Assembly (NCBI GenBank): GCA_011046295.1
Contig: DSAV01000187.1
Location: forward strand, 1 to 15,002
Direction of reading: 5' to 3'
Length of the DNA stretch: 15,002 nucleotides
DNA from: Deltaproteobacteria bacterium
GTDB taxonomy: Bacteria > Desulfobacterota > Syntrophia > Syntrophales > Smithellaceae
In this document: positions 1 to 6,544 of the stretch, piece by piece
Numbering within the stretch: position 1 is the first letter of the stretch
Layout of the letters: the number at the start of each line of letters is the position of its first letter
The notes under the pieces: generated by a model
Database searches by the model: none
Seen by the model: the letters and a program-made list of their open reading frames with translations, nothing else
What the model was told of the DNA's origin: nothing
Position numbers and translations under genes: made by a program

Positions 1-72
1 TTAAATGGGAGACCGAGAAAAATCTTGAACTGGGAAAAACCTTGTGATGTATACCTACAAGTGTTGCGCTAA
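1..72 (+). pseudogene. C-terminal tail of an IS30-family transposase (partial, cut by window edge)
   Basis: The frame starting at base 1 is open and encodes 23 residues ending at TAA (70-72). It begins LNGRPRKILNWEKP and ends LQVLR. The pattern LNxRPRK-x-L-x-W-x-x-P-x-x-V is the characteristic C-terminal end of IS30-family DDE transposases, just after the catalytic core. Only the tail lies in the window, so whether the upstream gene is intact cannot be judged; it is entered as a partial gene. The stop codon falls inside the probable terminal repeat (about 62-88), as expected for a compact IS30 element. The short match is distinctive for the family but is not proof. Confidence 0.7.
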
Positions 73-88
73 AAGGTTGAGAGTGCCT
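1..88 (+). mobile_element. Right end of an IS30-family insertion sequence (partial)
   Basis: The transposase tail is followed without a gap by the sequence at 62-88, which starts TGTTGCGCTAAAAGGTTGAG and ends near GTGCC. IS30-family termini commonly have the form GTTGCGCTT...TTGA...GCC, so this is read as the terminal inverted repeat; the outer boundary (about 87-88) is an estimate. The partner repeat and target duplication lie outside the window. The next gene begins at 97, only about 9 bp past the inferred end. Confidence 0.55.
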
Positions 89-96
89 TAGCAATA

Positions 97-771
97 ATGT
101 TATTCATTTTCTTTCTTTTGCCGGCCGGTGTCATCGGCGGAAATTCCGTGGAAGAAGCGTTTAAAAAAAGCTTCCCCCGGCAGAATTTCGAAAGCATCAG
201 CCCCACGCCGATTGCGGGGATCTACGAAGTTTATGCCGGCAACCAGACTTTCTATTTTTCGCCGGAAGCCGAGGTTATCATAACCGGCAACATCATTTCC
301 AAAGACGGCGTTAATCTGACCCGTCAGCGCCATCTGCAAAAAATGGCGCCCAGGATGGCTGACCTGCCCTTGAAAAGCGCATTGAAAATCGGCCGGGGCA
401 AAACCAAAGTTCTGGAATTTACGGATCCCAATTGCCCCTATTGCCGCCAGGCTTTCCAATATTTTGCCAAACGCAAGGATGTTACCCTTTATGTATTCTT
501 AATTCCCCTATCTCAGGATTCAGAAAAAAAAATAAGGCATATTTTTTGCGCAAAGGACAAAATCAAGGCGTATGAAGATGTGATGACGGGAAAGATGGAC
601 AGTAGCGCGCCGTTTGATGCATGCACCGATAAAAAAGTGGAGGATACGATAAAGACTCATCACAACCTTACTTCACAGGCGGGAGTGAGAGCAGCTCCTA
701 CTTTTTACATTAAAGGAGAAGTCGCCGAAGGTTTCGAAAAAAACAACATCGAAAATATTTTGAACAAATAA
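97..771 (+). CDS. DsbC/DsbG-like thiol:disulfide interchange protein, probably 5'-truncated by an IS
   Basis: This looks like a periplasmic disulfide isomerase/reductase of the DsbC type, 224 aa as read. Residues 1-15 are a hydrophobic signal-like stretch. Residues 16-90 resemble the DsbC N-terminal dimerisation domain. A thioredoxin fold follows, with active site CPYC (113-116) in the context FTDPNCPYCRQAF and the cis-proline loop RAAPTFYIKG (P201). A second cysteine pair (C151, C176) matches the structural disulfide of DsbC in spacing. The start is odd: ATG 97 gives MLFIFFLLPAG with no basic n-region, an in-frame TAA lies at 70-72, and no ATG, GTG or TTG is available between them. The only Shine-Dalgarno-like run (AAAAGG, 71-76) is about 20 nt away and inside the IS end. 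I infer that the IS30 insertion removed the native first codons and promoter. The family call is firm; whether the protein is still exported is doubtful. Confidence 0.85.
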   Translation: MLFIFFLLPAGVIGGNSVEEAFKKSFPRQNFESISPTPIAGIYEVYAGNQTFYFSPEAEVIITGNIISKDGVNLTRQRHLQKMAPRMADLPLKSALKIGRGKTKVLEFTDPNCPYCRQAFQYFAKRKDVTLYVFLIPLSQDSEKKIRHIFCAKDKIKAYEDVMTGKMDSSAPFDACTDKKVEDTIKTHHNLTSQAGVRAAPTFYIKGEVAEGFEKNNIENILNK

Positions 772-791
772 AACAGCGCGCTCTTTTCTTC

Positions 792-806
792 AGCCCTCCA
801 AGGGCT
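792..806. terminator. Hairpin between convergent dsbC-like gene and metG
   Basis: AGCCCT (792-797) and AGGGCT (801-806) form a perfect 6-bp stem with a 3-nt CCA loop, followed on the + strand by TTTAT. It sits in the 43-bp gap between two convergent stop codons, the usual place for a shared terminator. The T-run is short on + and absent on -, so efficiency may be low. Confidence 0.4.
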
Positions 807-814
807 TTATGCCG

Positions 815-2710
815 CTAACTGATTTTTGCGCCTGCCGGCGCGTCGCCGTCGGCAGTCAACACAACAAGCTTTTCTCCCGTATCCGCGGCTAAAAGCATGC
901 CTCGCGATTCTATCCCCATAAGCTTTGCCGGTTTCAGATTGGCAATAACTATTATTTTCTTACCGACTAATTGTTCGGGGGCGTAATCCCTGCCGATACC
1001 CGCGACGATGGTTCTTTCCTCACCGAGATCGATTTTAAGTTTGATGAGCTTTTGAGACTTGGGAACAAAATCAGCTTCCAGTATTTCGGCAACACGCATG
1101 TCGATTCGGGCGAATTCCTTATAATCGATTTCGTTTTTGCCGCCTGCCACATCATTACCTGGGAAAGCCTGTTTTTGAGCGGTAAAGTCAACACGCGGAA
1201 ATAATGATTCACCGCGTGAAAGCGGCATTCCCGCTTTCAGCGCTTCATCATTTATAATAATGGATAAATCCGGGTTCACCGACGCACCCGCTCCTGCCTG
1301 TTCGAATATCTTATGAGCCGCCTGCGGCATAAAAGGATATATCAAAACAGCTATGGCCCGCAGCGCGACAAGCAGATTATAAATTATCTTCGTCAATTGT
1401 GTGGAGTTTGCCGGGTCTTTGGCCAGAACCCAGGGCTCTTTTTCCACGATATATTTGTTGACCGTATTTATAAAATCCCAGATAGCGATCAACGCCTTAT
1501 GCAGAATCATATCCGCAAAAGCCGCCTGCGTTTCCCGGACAGCGGCCAGCGCGGCTTTTTGCAGCGCAAGATCTTTGTCTTTGATGTCGACTTCAGGGAC
1601 TTTGCCGTTGCAATACTTGATAGCCATGGTCATAACTCGGCTGACCAGATTGCCCAGGTCGTTGGCCAGATCGGAATTCATCCTCTGGACAAAGGCTTCT
1701 TCGGAAAAATTGGAATCAAGCCCGAAAACCATGTCGCGTAAAAGAAAATAGCGAAAAGCATCCAGTCCGTATTTATCCTTCAGATCAAGAGGCCGAATAA
1801 TATTTCCCAGGCTCTTCGACATTTTGCTTTGTTCAAAGTTCCAATACCCGTGAACATTCAGATGCTGATATGGCTCAATACCAGCCGCTTTAAGCATGGT
1901 CGGCCAGTAAATACCATGAGGCTTCAGAATATCTTTCGCGATAAGATGCTGGGCGACAGGCCAGAATTTCCTGAACTTTTCCCCGCCGGGATAATCCAGC
2001 GCCGTCACGTAATTAATCAGGGCGTCAAACCAGACATACGTCACGTAATTTTCGTCAAAGGGCAGTGTTATGCCCCATTCTAGCCGGCTCTTGGGACGGG
2101 AAATGCACAAGTCTTCCAGCGGCTCCTTGAGAAATGACAAAACTTCATTGCGGTACCTTTCCGGACGGATAAAATCAGGATTTTCGTTAATATGCCTAAC
2201 CAGCCAGTCCTGGTACTTGCTCATCTTGAAAAAATAGTTCTTTTCCTCAATATACCGGGGTTCTGTGCCGTGTTCCGGGCATTTATTTTCTGCGATCTCC
2301 TTTTCGGTTAAAAATCTTTCACAGCCGAAGCAGTAATAACCGCCATAGCTGCCGAAATAAATATCACCTCCGTCGTAAACTTTCTGCAAAATGCGCTGGA
2401 CGGTTTCAATATGGTTCTTGTCCGTAGTACGGATAAAGTAATCATTGGTTATCGCCAAATGCGGCCACAAATCCCTGAACTGAGCGCTGATTTTATCCGC
2501 GTAATCCTGCGGCGTAACGCCCGCTTTCTGGGCGGCCTGAGCGATTTTATCTCCATGTTCGTCAGTACCCGTAACAAAATAAGTTTCCATACCAGCCATA
2601 CGATAAAATCTCGCCATAACATCGGCAACGATTGTTGTATAGGCGTGACCGATGTGCGGTGAGGCGTTTACGTAATAAATCGGCGTTGTAACATAAAAAG
2701 TTTTCTGCAT
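815..2710 (-). CDS. metG: Methionyl-tRNA synthetase with C-terminal tRNA-binding domain
   Basis: Cytoplasmic class I synthetase that charges tRNA-Met, 631 aa from the chosen start. The Rossmann catalytic domain has the HIGH signature at 19-22 (ASPHIGHAY), a zinc knuckle with C127, C130, C144 and H147 (CFGC...CPEH), and KMSKS at 296-300. The alpha-helical anticodon domain follows. Residues 528-631 form an EMAP/Trbp111-type OB-fold tRNA-binding domain (FARIDMRVAEIL...), as in the long dimeric MetRS form. ATG 2710 is preferred because GGAAGG lies 7-8 nt upstream and the protein then starts MQKTFYVTTPIYY as is usual; an upstream GTG at 2734 would add eight residues and overlap the ricT stop. It is the last gene of the minus-strand run, directly behind ricT. 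Nothing is missing; identification is secure. Confidence 0.97.
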   Translation of the reverse strand: MQKTFYVTTPIYYVNASPHIGHAYTTIVADVMARFYRMAGMETYFVTGTDEHGDKIAQAAQKAGVTPQDYADKISAQFRDLWPHLAITNDYFIRTTDKNHIETVQRILQKVYDGGDIYFGSYGGYYCFGCERFLTEKEIAENKCPEHGTEPRYIEEKNYFFKMSKYQDWLVRHINENPDFIRPERYRNEVLSFLKEPLEDLCISRPKSRLEWGITLPFDENYVTYVWFDALINYVTALDYPGGEKFRKFWPVAQHLIAKDILKPHGIYWPTMLKAAGIEPYQHLNVHGYWNFEQSKMSKSLGNIIRPLDLKDKYGLDAFRYFLLRDMVFGLDSNFSEEAFVQRMNSDLANDLGNLVSRVMTMAIKYCNGKVPEVDIKDKDLALQKAALAAVRETQAAFADMILHKALIAIWDFINTVNKYIVEKEPWVLAKDPANSTQLTKIIYNLLVALRAIAVLIYPFMPQAAHKIFEQAGAGASVNPDLSIIINDEALKAGMPLSRGESLFPRVDFTAQKQAFPGNDVAGGKNEIDYKEFARIDMRVAEILEADFVPKSQKLIKLKIDLGEERTIVAGIGRDYAPEQLVGKKIIVIANLKPAKLMGIESRGMLLAADTGEKLVVLTADGDAPAGAKIS

Positions 2711-2730
2711 ATCAATTACCTTCCGCAGAT

Positions 2731-3522
2731 TCACGATTGCAAGTCGTTATCATCTTCGAGTTTTTCCAAGTCTTCAATATCTTCACCTTCCGGCAAGCCT
2801 TTGTCTATATCATCAACCTGTACAAGTCCTTCAACCATGGTTTCTTTATAGCTTTTCCTGTCTCCCGTGTATTTATCGTATTCAAAGGCCAAACAGCACA
2901 TCAACCTGCCGCACAGACCGGATATTTTTTCAGGGTTGAGGGATATGCTTTGTTCCTTGGCCATTTTAACGGTAACTCTTTCAAGATTTTGCAAAATACC
3001 CGCGCAACAGACCATCCGTCCGCAAATACCCATGCCTTTGACAACCCGCGCTTCCTGGCGCGCGCCGATTTGCTTCAACTCAATACGAGTCTTGAATTTC
3101 TGCACAAGGTCTTTAATAAGATCGCGAAAATCAACTCTGCTATCAGCGCTAAAATAAAACATCATTTTACTTCTGTCGAACTGACAATATACCTCGATCA
3201 GTTTCATGGGAAGATTTCTTTCCTTGATTTTTTCCCGGCAAAATTCTTTTGCTTCTTCCTCGAGCTTTTCGTTTTCCTTTTTATCCTCCATATCGCCGGG
3301 AGTCGCTTTACGCAATATTTTTTTCAGATTCGGCGGCAGCTCCGAGGGGCGGCATCTGTTAACTTCGGTAACGACGATGCCCAGAGACACGCCATTGTCC
3401 GTCTTTACGACAACCGTATCCCCCACACGGACAACAAGGTCATCGGCATCAAAACTATAAACCTTGCCCTCTTTTTTAAACTTAACACCAACTATATTAG
3501 TAAGCAATTTTCCCGCCGCCAA
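2731..3522 (-). CDS. ricT: RicT/YaaT-family PSP1-domain protein
   Basis: PSP1-domain protein of the YaaT/RicT family, 263 aa. An N-terminal beta-rich part (NIVGVKFKKEGKVYSF) leads into the PSP1 core. Two cysteine clusters are clear: GICGRMVCC (C167, C172, C173) and GLCGRLMCC (C204, C209, C210). In Bacillus, RicT acts with RicA and RicF in RNA maturation through RNase Y and these proteins carry Fe-S clusters; that is family knowledge, and no ricA or ricF is seen here. The C-terminal 30 residues are strongly acidic. The start is a TTG 3 nt after the holB stop; a second TTG at 3507, behind GGCGGGAAAA, would give a protein 5 residues shorter and is equally plausible. Sitting between holB and metG, it matches the Bacillus holB-yaaT-metS neighbourhood. 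Its role in this organism is not shown by the sequence. Confidence 0.88.
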   Translation of the reverse strand: MAAGKLLTNIVGVKFKKEGKVYSFDADDLVVRVGDTVVVKTDNGVSLGIVVTEVNRCRPSELPPNLKKILRKATPGDMEDKKENEKLEEEAKEFCREKIKERNLPMKLIEVYCQFDRSKMMFYFSADSRVDFRDLIKDLVQKFKTRIELKQIGARQEARVVKGMGICGRMVCCAGILQNLERVTVKMAKEQSISLNPEKISGLCGRLMCCLAFEYDKYTGDRKSYKETMVEGLVQVDDIDKGLPEGEDIEDLEKLEDDNDLQS

Positions 3523-3525
3523 AAT

Positions 3526-4506
3526 TTAATAATGTAGCTTAAATGCCATTGTTTCCAATGTCAACGTTTTGTTCAAGTTCCGCTCCAGCGCTTCCTGTGC
3601 TTCACCCACGCGTTCGATATTCTGCAGGATTTGCTTACCTGACAGGCGATCGGCCGCAGTCGCAATAAATCCGGCTTTATCCTGGTTTAAAAGCATTTGA
3701 GTTTTTTTTGTTTCCTTAAATACAAGCGCATCGCGGAAATAACTGCCGATTATATCCAAACCCAGCCTAGTATCATTTTTGCTTTGCGCCAAAAAGGAAG
3801 CCAGATCAATCATGCTGAAGGGCTTTCCCTTTTGCGTGGACGTAAGAAGCTCAAAAGTTGCCGCGCGGAACGCGATGACTTCTTCATTGTTTAAGTCCAG
3901 CGCGCGGCCAATAGAACCTCCCGAAAGCCCGGCCAGCAGAAGAGCCCTTTGCTTTTCCATGCCTTTATGCTCCATTAGGAATCCGGCCACGGACTCCTGC
4001 CGCAAAGGATTAAAACGCATATGCAGGCAACGTGAAATTATCGTCGCGGGCAGCGCGTAAGGCCTGTTGGTAACCAAAATTATCAAGTTGGCTAAAGATG
4101 GCTCTTCCAGCGTCTTTAAAATGGCATTGGCAGCCTGCTCGTTCATTTTATCGGCATTGTCAACAATAAAGGTCCGACAGGCGGCTTCCAGCGGTTTAAA
4201 ATTCATCTGCTCCTGAATTTCACGGACGGCGTTAATACGGATAAACTGTCCTTCCGGCCTGACGAAAAAAAAATCAGGATGAACCGCGCGCGCGATTTTA
4301 CGGCATGTAGCGCAGTTGTCGCAGGAATCATTTAACGTATCAAAATTCGCGCAGTTGCACGCCTTGCCGAATTCAATAGCCAAAGTTCTTTTGCCGATCG
4401 CCTCAATACCACTGAAAAGATAAGCATGCGCCGTTCTTTTTTGAGATAAGGTTTTTTGAAGGGCTTCTATCTGTTTTTCATGACCAAAAATATCGCTAAA
4501 AGCCAT
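3526..4506 (-). CDS. holB: DNA polymerase III delta-prime (clamp-loader) subunit
   Basis: AAA+ clamp-loader subunit that helps load the sliding clamp in the replisome, 326 aa. It opens FSDIFGHEKQIEAL, as DnaX/HolB proteins do. The Walker A-like loop is GIEAIGKR (33-40), with Arg where Ser/Thr is normal, fitting a delta-prime subunit that need not hydrolyse ATP. A zinc-binding segment follows (C50/C52, C62, C65, C68). The segment FIVDNADKMNEQAANAILK and the SRC motif in TIISRCLHMRF (sensor 1 / arginine-finger region) are conserved. The C-terminal domain is less conserved. Start ATG 4506 has only a weak Shine-Dalgarno (TTGGG, close to the ATG). It lies 32 nt after tmk and its stop is 3 nt before ricT, so translational coupling is likely. 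DnaX was considered, but the length and missing C-terminal domains favour delta-prime. Confidence 0.92.
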   Translation of the reverse strand: MAFSDIFGHEKQIEALQKTLSQKRTAHAYLFSGIEAIGKRTLAIEFGKACNCANFDTLNDSCDNCATCRKIARAVHPDFFFVRPEGQFIRINAVREIQEQMNFKPLEAACRTFIVDNADKMNEQAANAILKTLEEPSLANLIILVTNRPYALPATIISRCLHMRFNPLRQESVAGFLMEHKGMEKQRALLLAGLSGGSIGRALDLNNEEVIAFRAATFELLTSTQKGKPFSMIDLASFLAQSKNDTRLGLDIIGSYFRDALVFKETKKTQMLLNQDKAGFIATAADRLSGKQILQNIERVGEAQEALERNLNKTLTLETMAFKLHY

Positions 4507-4538
4507 AACCCAAGTTTCAAGATAAACTTATAAAATTG

Positions 4539-5183
4539 TTATTTCATATTCAAAATTGACATAAGGTGCCCGCGCACTTCATCTTGAACCTTTTCGATAT
4601 CGCGGGTCGCATCAATTATTCGCAAACGCTGTGGTTCTCTTTTATAGATATAAAGATAAGCTTCGCGAACGCGACTGTGAAATTCAATATCTTCTCTTTC
4701 AAAACGGTCGGAAAACGACGAATCTTTAAGAGAGTCGTTGCGTTTTATCGCTCTTTTCAACCCGATTTCCACCGGCAAATCGAAAAGCAAAGTCAAATCC
4801 GGCTTCAAATTCATCGCCGAGTAGTCATTGATGATTTTAATATGTTCTGAATTCAGCCCTCGGCCGGCGCCCTGGTAAGCGCATGTGGCATCGGAAAAAC
4901 GGTCACACAAAACCACATTATCCCCCTTAAGCGCGGGAATAATCACCTCGCGCACATGCTGCGCCCGCGCGGCGCAAAATAAAAGCAATTCCGCCTCCGC
5001 GGACAAATGATTATTGCCTCTGTTGAATAAAATATCGCCGATCTTCCGGCCTATGTCGGTTCCCGAAGGTTCCGAAGTAACTAAATGCGGCACATTATTT
5101 TTGTTTAAATATTCGGCGGCGAGACTTATCTGTGTCGATTTCCCCGAACCTTCTATGCCCTCGAAGGTTATGAATCTTTTCAT
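4539..5183 (-). CDS. tmk: Thymidylate kinase
   Basis: dTMP kinase, converting dTMP to dTDP with ATP for DNA synthesis; 214 aa, a normal length. P-loop GIEGSGKST at 9-17, TSEPSGTDIG substrate region at 37-45, the DR motif (D94-R95) in LCDRFSDATCAYQGAGRG, and an Arg/Lys-rich LID segment around 144-163 (RAIKRND...DRFERE). ATG 5183 is chosen because GGGAGG (5192-5197) lies 8 nt upstream and it gives the standard start MKRFITFEG; a longer reading from 5213 would add ten residues without support. It heads the tmk-holB-ricT-metG set, and the 157 bp before it may hold a promoter, though I see no strong one. Confidence 0.95.
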   Translation of the reverse strand: MKRFITFEGIEGSGKSTQISLAAEYLNKNNVPHLVTSEPSGTDIGRKIGDILFNRGNNHLSAEAELLLFCAARAQHVREVIIPALKGDNVVLCDRFSDATCAYQGAGRGLNSEHIKIINDYSAMNLKPDLTLLFDLPVEIGLKRAIKRNDSLKDSSFSDRFEREDIEFHSRVREAYLYIYKREPQRLRIIDATRDIEKVQDEVRGHLMSILNMK

Positions 5184-5295
5184 TGGCTCAGCCTCCCGTG
5201 CCCAAACAAACAATAAATTAATTCATGGAATATGAAAGTGGACAAAGCAATAATCAGAACAAAAGAATATGCTTTTTTACTTATGGATGTAGCGT

Positions 5296-5327
5296 GCAGC
5301 CATGCCGCTCTGTAACGGAACGGCTGC
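5296..5327. repeat. Imperfect inverted repeat between ferredoxin and tmk
   Basis: GCAGCC (5296-5301) pairs with GGCTGC (5322-5327), with a nested CCG/CGG pair (5305-5307, 5316-5318). It lies 14 bp after the ferredoxin stop codon. On the minus strand no T-run follows, so it is not a standard intrinsic terminator; it may be a 3'-end stabilising hairpin or chance. The rest of 5184-5340 holds the tmk ribosome binding site and nothing else I can name. Confidence 0.3.
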
Positions 5328-5340
5328 CGCCGCGGCTTAT

Positions 5341-5529
5341 TTATTTTTCCTCTTTTCCGTTACCCGGGACAATCGCCTCCACCGGACATTGTTCGGCACA
5401 CGCTCCGCAATCATCGCAAAGATTCGGGTCAATAACGTACTTTTCCTCACCCTCAGAAATTGCTTCGACGGGACACTCTCCTTCACAAGAACCGCAGGCA
5501 ATACACTCATCAGTAATAACATATGCCAT
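5341..5529 (-). CDS. Clostridial-type 2[4Fe-4S] ferredoxin
   Basis: Small soluble electron carrier, 62 aa. Two full CxxCxxCxxxCP motifs are visible: CIACGSCEGECP and CDDCGACAEQCP, each followed by VEAI, the internal duplication typical of bacterial dicluster ferredoxins of anaerobes. The protein is acidic overall. ATG 5529 is chosen because AAAAGGAG (5541-5548) lies 11 nt upstream and MAYVITDEC is the usual start; an upstream start at 5571 would add 14 unsupported residues and read through this ribosome site. It follows the nfu gene by 119 bp. It is a possible electron donor to the nearby Fe-S enzyme IspH, but it could serve many partners. Confidence 0.95.
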   Translation of the reverse strand: MAYVITDECIACGSCEGECPVEAISEGEEKYVIDPNLCDDCGACAEQCPVEAIVPGNGKEEK

Positions 5530-5648
5530 TTTTCTTTCTTCTCCTTTTACAAAAAATCTATATGCTGTCAAATTTCACCAGGAAAATCCCGGATTATTCT
5601 CCGCTATTACGTTTTCGGTCCATACTTCGTGCTATGTAGCAACGTGAC

Positions 5649-5870
5649 CTAAACGGAAACAACCTCTTTAATTTCTGGAATCTGGTTTTTAATCACCTTT
5701 TCTATGCCCATTTTCAAGGTCATCTGCGACATCGGACAACCCTGACACGCGCCGGTTAATCTCACCTTTACTATGCCGTCGGCAGTCACCTCCGCCAGTT
5801 CGGCATCACCGCCGTCGGCCTGCAGACCCGGCCTGATTTGGTCTATCGCTTTTTGCACTTTTTCTTTCAT
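5649..5870 (-). CDS. NifU C-terminal-domain (Nfu-type) Fe-S scaffold/carrier protein
   Basis: Stand-alone Nfu domain, 73 aa. Such proteins bind a [4Fe-4S] cluster between two subunits and pass it to target apoproteins. The sequence has the family pattern: IRPGLQADGGDAEL near residues 12-25, then TGACQGCPMSQMTL with the cluster-binding pair C42/C45 (CxxC). There is no N-terminal NifU scaffold or A-type domain, so it is neither full NifU nor E. coli-like NfuA. Start ATG 5870 is backed by AAAGGAG about 7 nt upstream. It sits 41 nt after the lipoprotein gene and before a ferredoxin gene; with ispH and ricT close by, a role in their maturation is a reasonable inference, not shown. Confidence 0.93.
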   Translation of the reverse strand: MKEKVQKAIDQIRPGLQADGGDAELAEVTADGIVKVRLTGACQGCPMSQMTLKMGIEKVIKNQIPEIKEVVSV

Positions 5871-5911
5871 CTGATATCTCCTTTGTCTTTGTAACTTTTC
5901 CCAAATTTCTT

Positions 5912-6511
5912 TTAACGGGGTATATGGCTTATCATGTCACGCACCACTTTTTGTGCCACGGAAGACAACTGAGGCTTGAACAGCGTATAGCTTTGCGTCC
6001 GGTCATGGCCTGCTGTCCACATAAGATGCCCCGTGGCCGCTTCATAAAGCCTCATCCTCATGTTTACCTTGGCGACCTTCTTATCATTTTCAACGGCATA
6101 ACCCCATACGTCCACTAAAACCAGCAAAAAAGCGTCAGCATTAACTATTTCGCCGACCTTCCTGCTTAAATAAGGATCGGAATAATTAAGCGTGTTCAAT
6201 TTAGCCAGGTAATCGACAAGCGCCTTTTCCAGTTCTTTATCGGCCAGAGCCTTCTTTCTCAGCTCTTGGGCATCTACCACGCGGGTAAACCATTTTCTTT
6301 CCGCAACCATCTCAGCGACAATCTTCTCCACACTCTCCTTTGCTTCTTCATAAGGACCGGTTTCTACCTTTAAAACGGCAATGCTTTGCGGATGAAAATC
6401 CCTTGCCGCCGGGTCCAATTGCGAAAAGCGAAGCCCCCCACACGCGATAAAGATAAAAACGCAAACAAACAAAACACCCTTCAAAAATAATTTTATTTTT
6501 ATCGTAAACAT
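5912..6511 (-). CDS. Small putative lipoprotein, CsgG/LpoB/PelC-like fold suspected
   Basis: Function not recognised; 199 aa. Residues 1-23 look like a lipoprotein signal peptide: basic start (MFTIKIKLFLK), hydrophobic core, then FIAC with C24 as the likely lipidated residue followed by GG, suggesting outer-membrane sorting. The lipobox is imperfect, with Phe at -3. After it comes PQSIAVLKVETG (about 41-52), a helical charged segment, the segment VGEIVNADAFLLVLV, and RMRLYEAATGHLMWTAGHD near the C-terminus. This order (a strand like SIAVLPF, then adADaflv, then lyda.tGellW) recalls periplasmic lipoproteins of the CsgG/PelC/LpoB/GNA1162 type. ATG 6511 has GGAG (6521-6524) 9 nt upstream. It lies 33 nt after the ispH-UbiA stop. 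A structural match would be needed for a firmer family name. Confidence 0.7.
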   Translation of the reverse strand: MFTIKIKLFLKGVLFVCVFIFIACGGLRFSQLDPAARDFHPQSIAVLKVETGPYEEAKESVEKIVAEMVAERKWFTRVVDAQELRKKALADKELEKALVDYLAKLNTLNYSDPYLSRKVGEIVNADAFLLVLVDVWGYAVENDKKVAKVNMRMRLYEAATGHLMWTAGHDRTQSYTLFKPQLSSVAQKVVRDMISHIPR

Positions 6512-6544
6512 AACCCTTTTCTCCAGAAATATTTATTATTTATT

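Noticed and set aside
2711..2734. GTG start at 2734 for metG
   Set aside because: It adds eight residues not typical of MetRS, overlaps the ricT stop and would place the good GGAAGG ribosome site inside the gene.
2737..3537. Long open frame on the + strand opposite ricT (266 codons)
   Set aside because: It lies wholly antisense to a clear conserved gene, has no recognisable motif and an odd Phe-rich composition; it is a codon-bias shadow of ricT.
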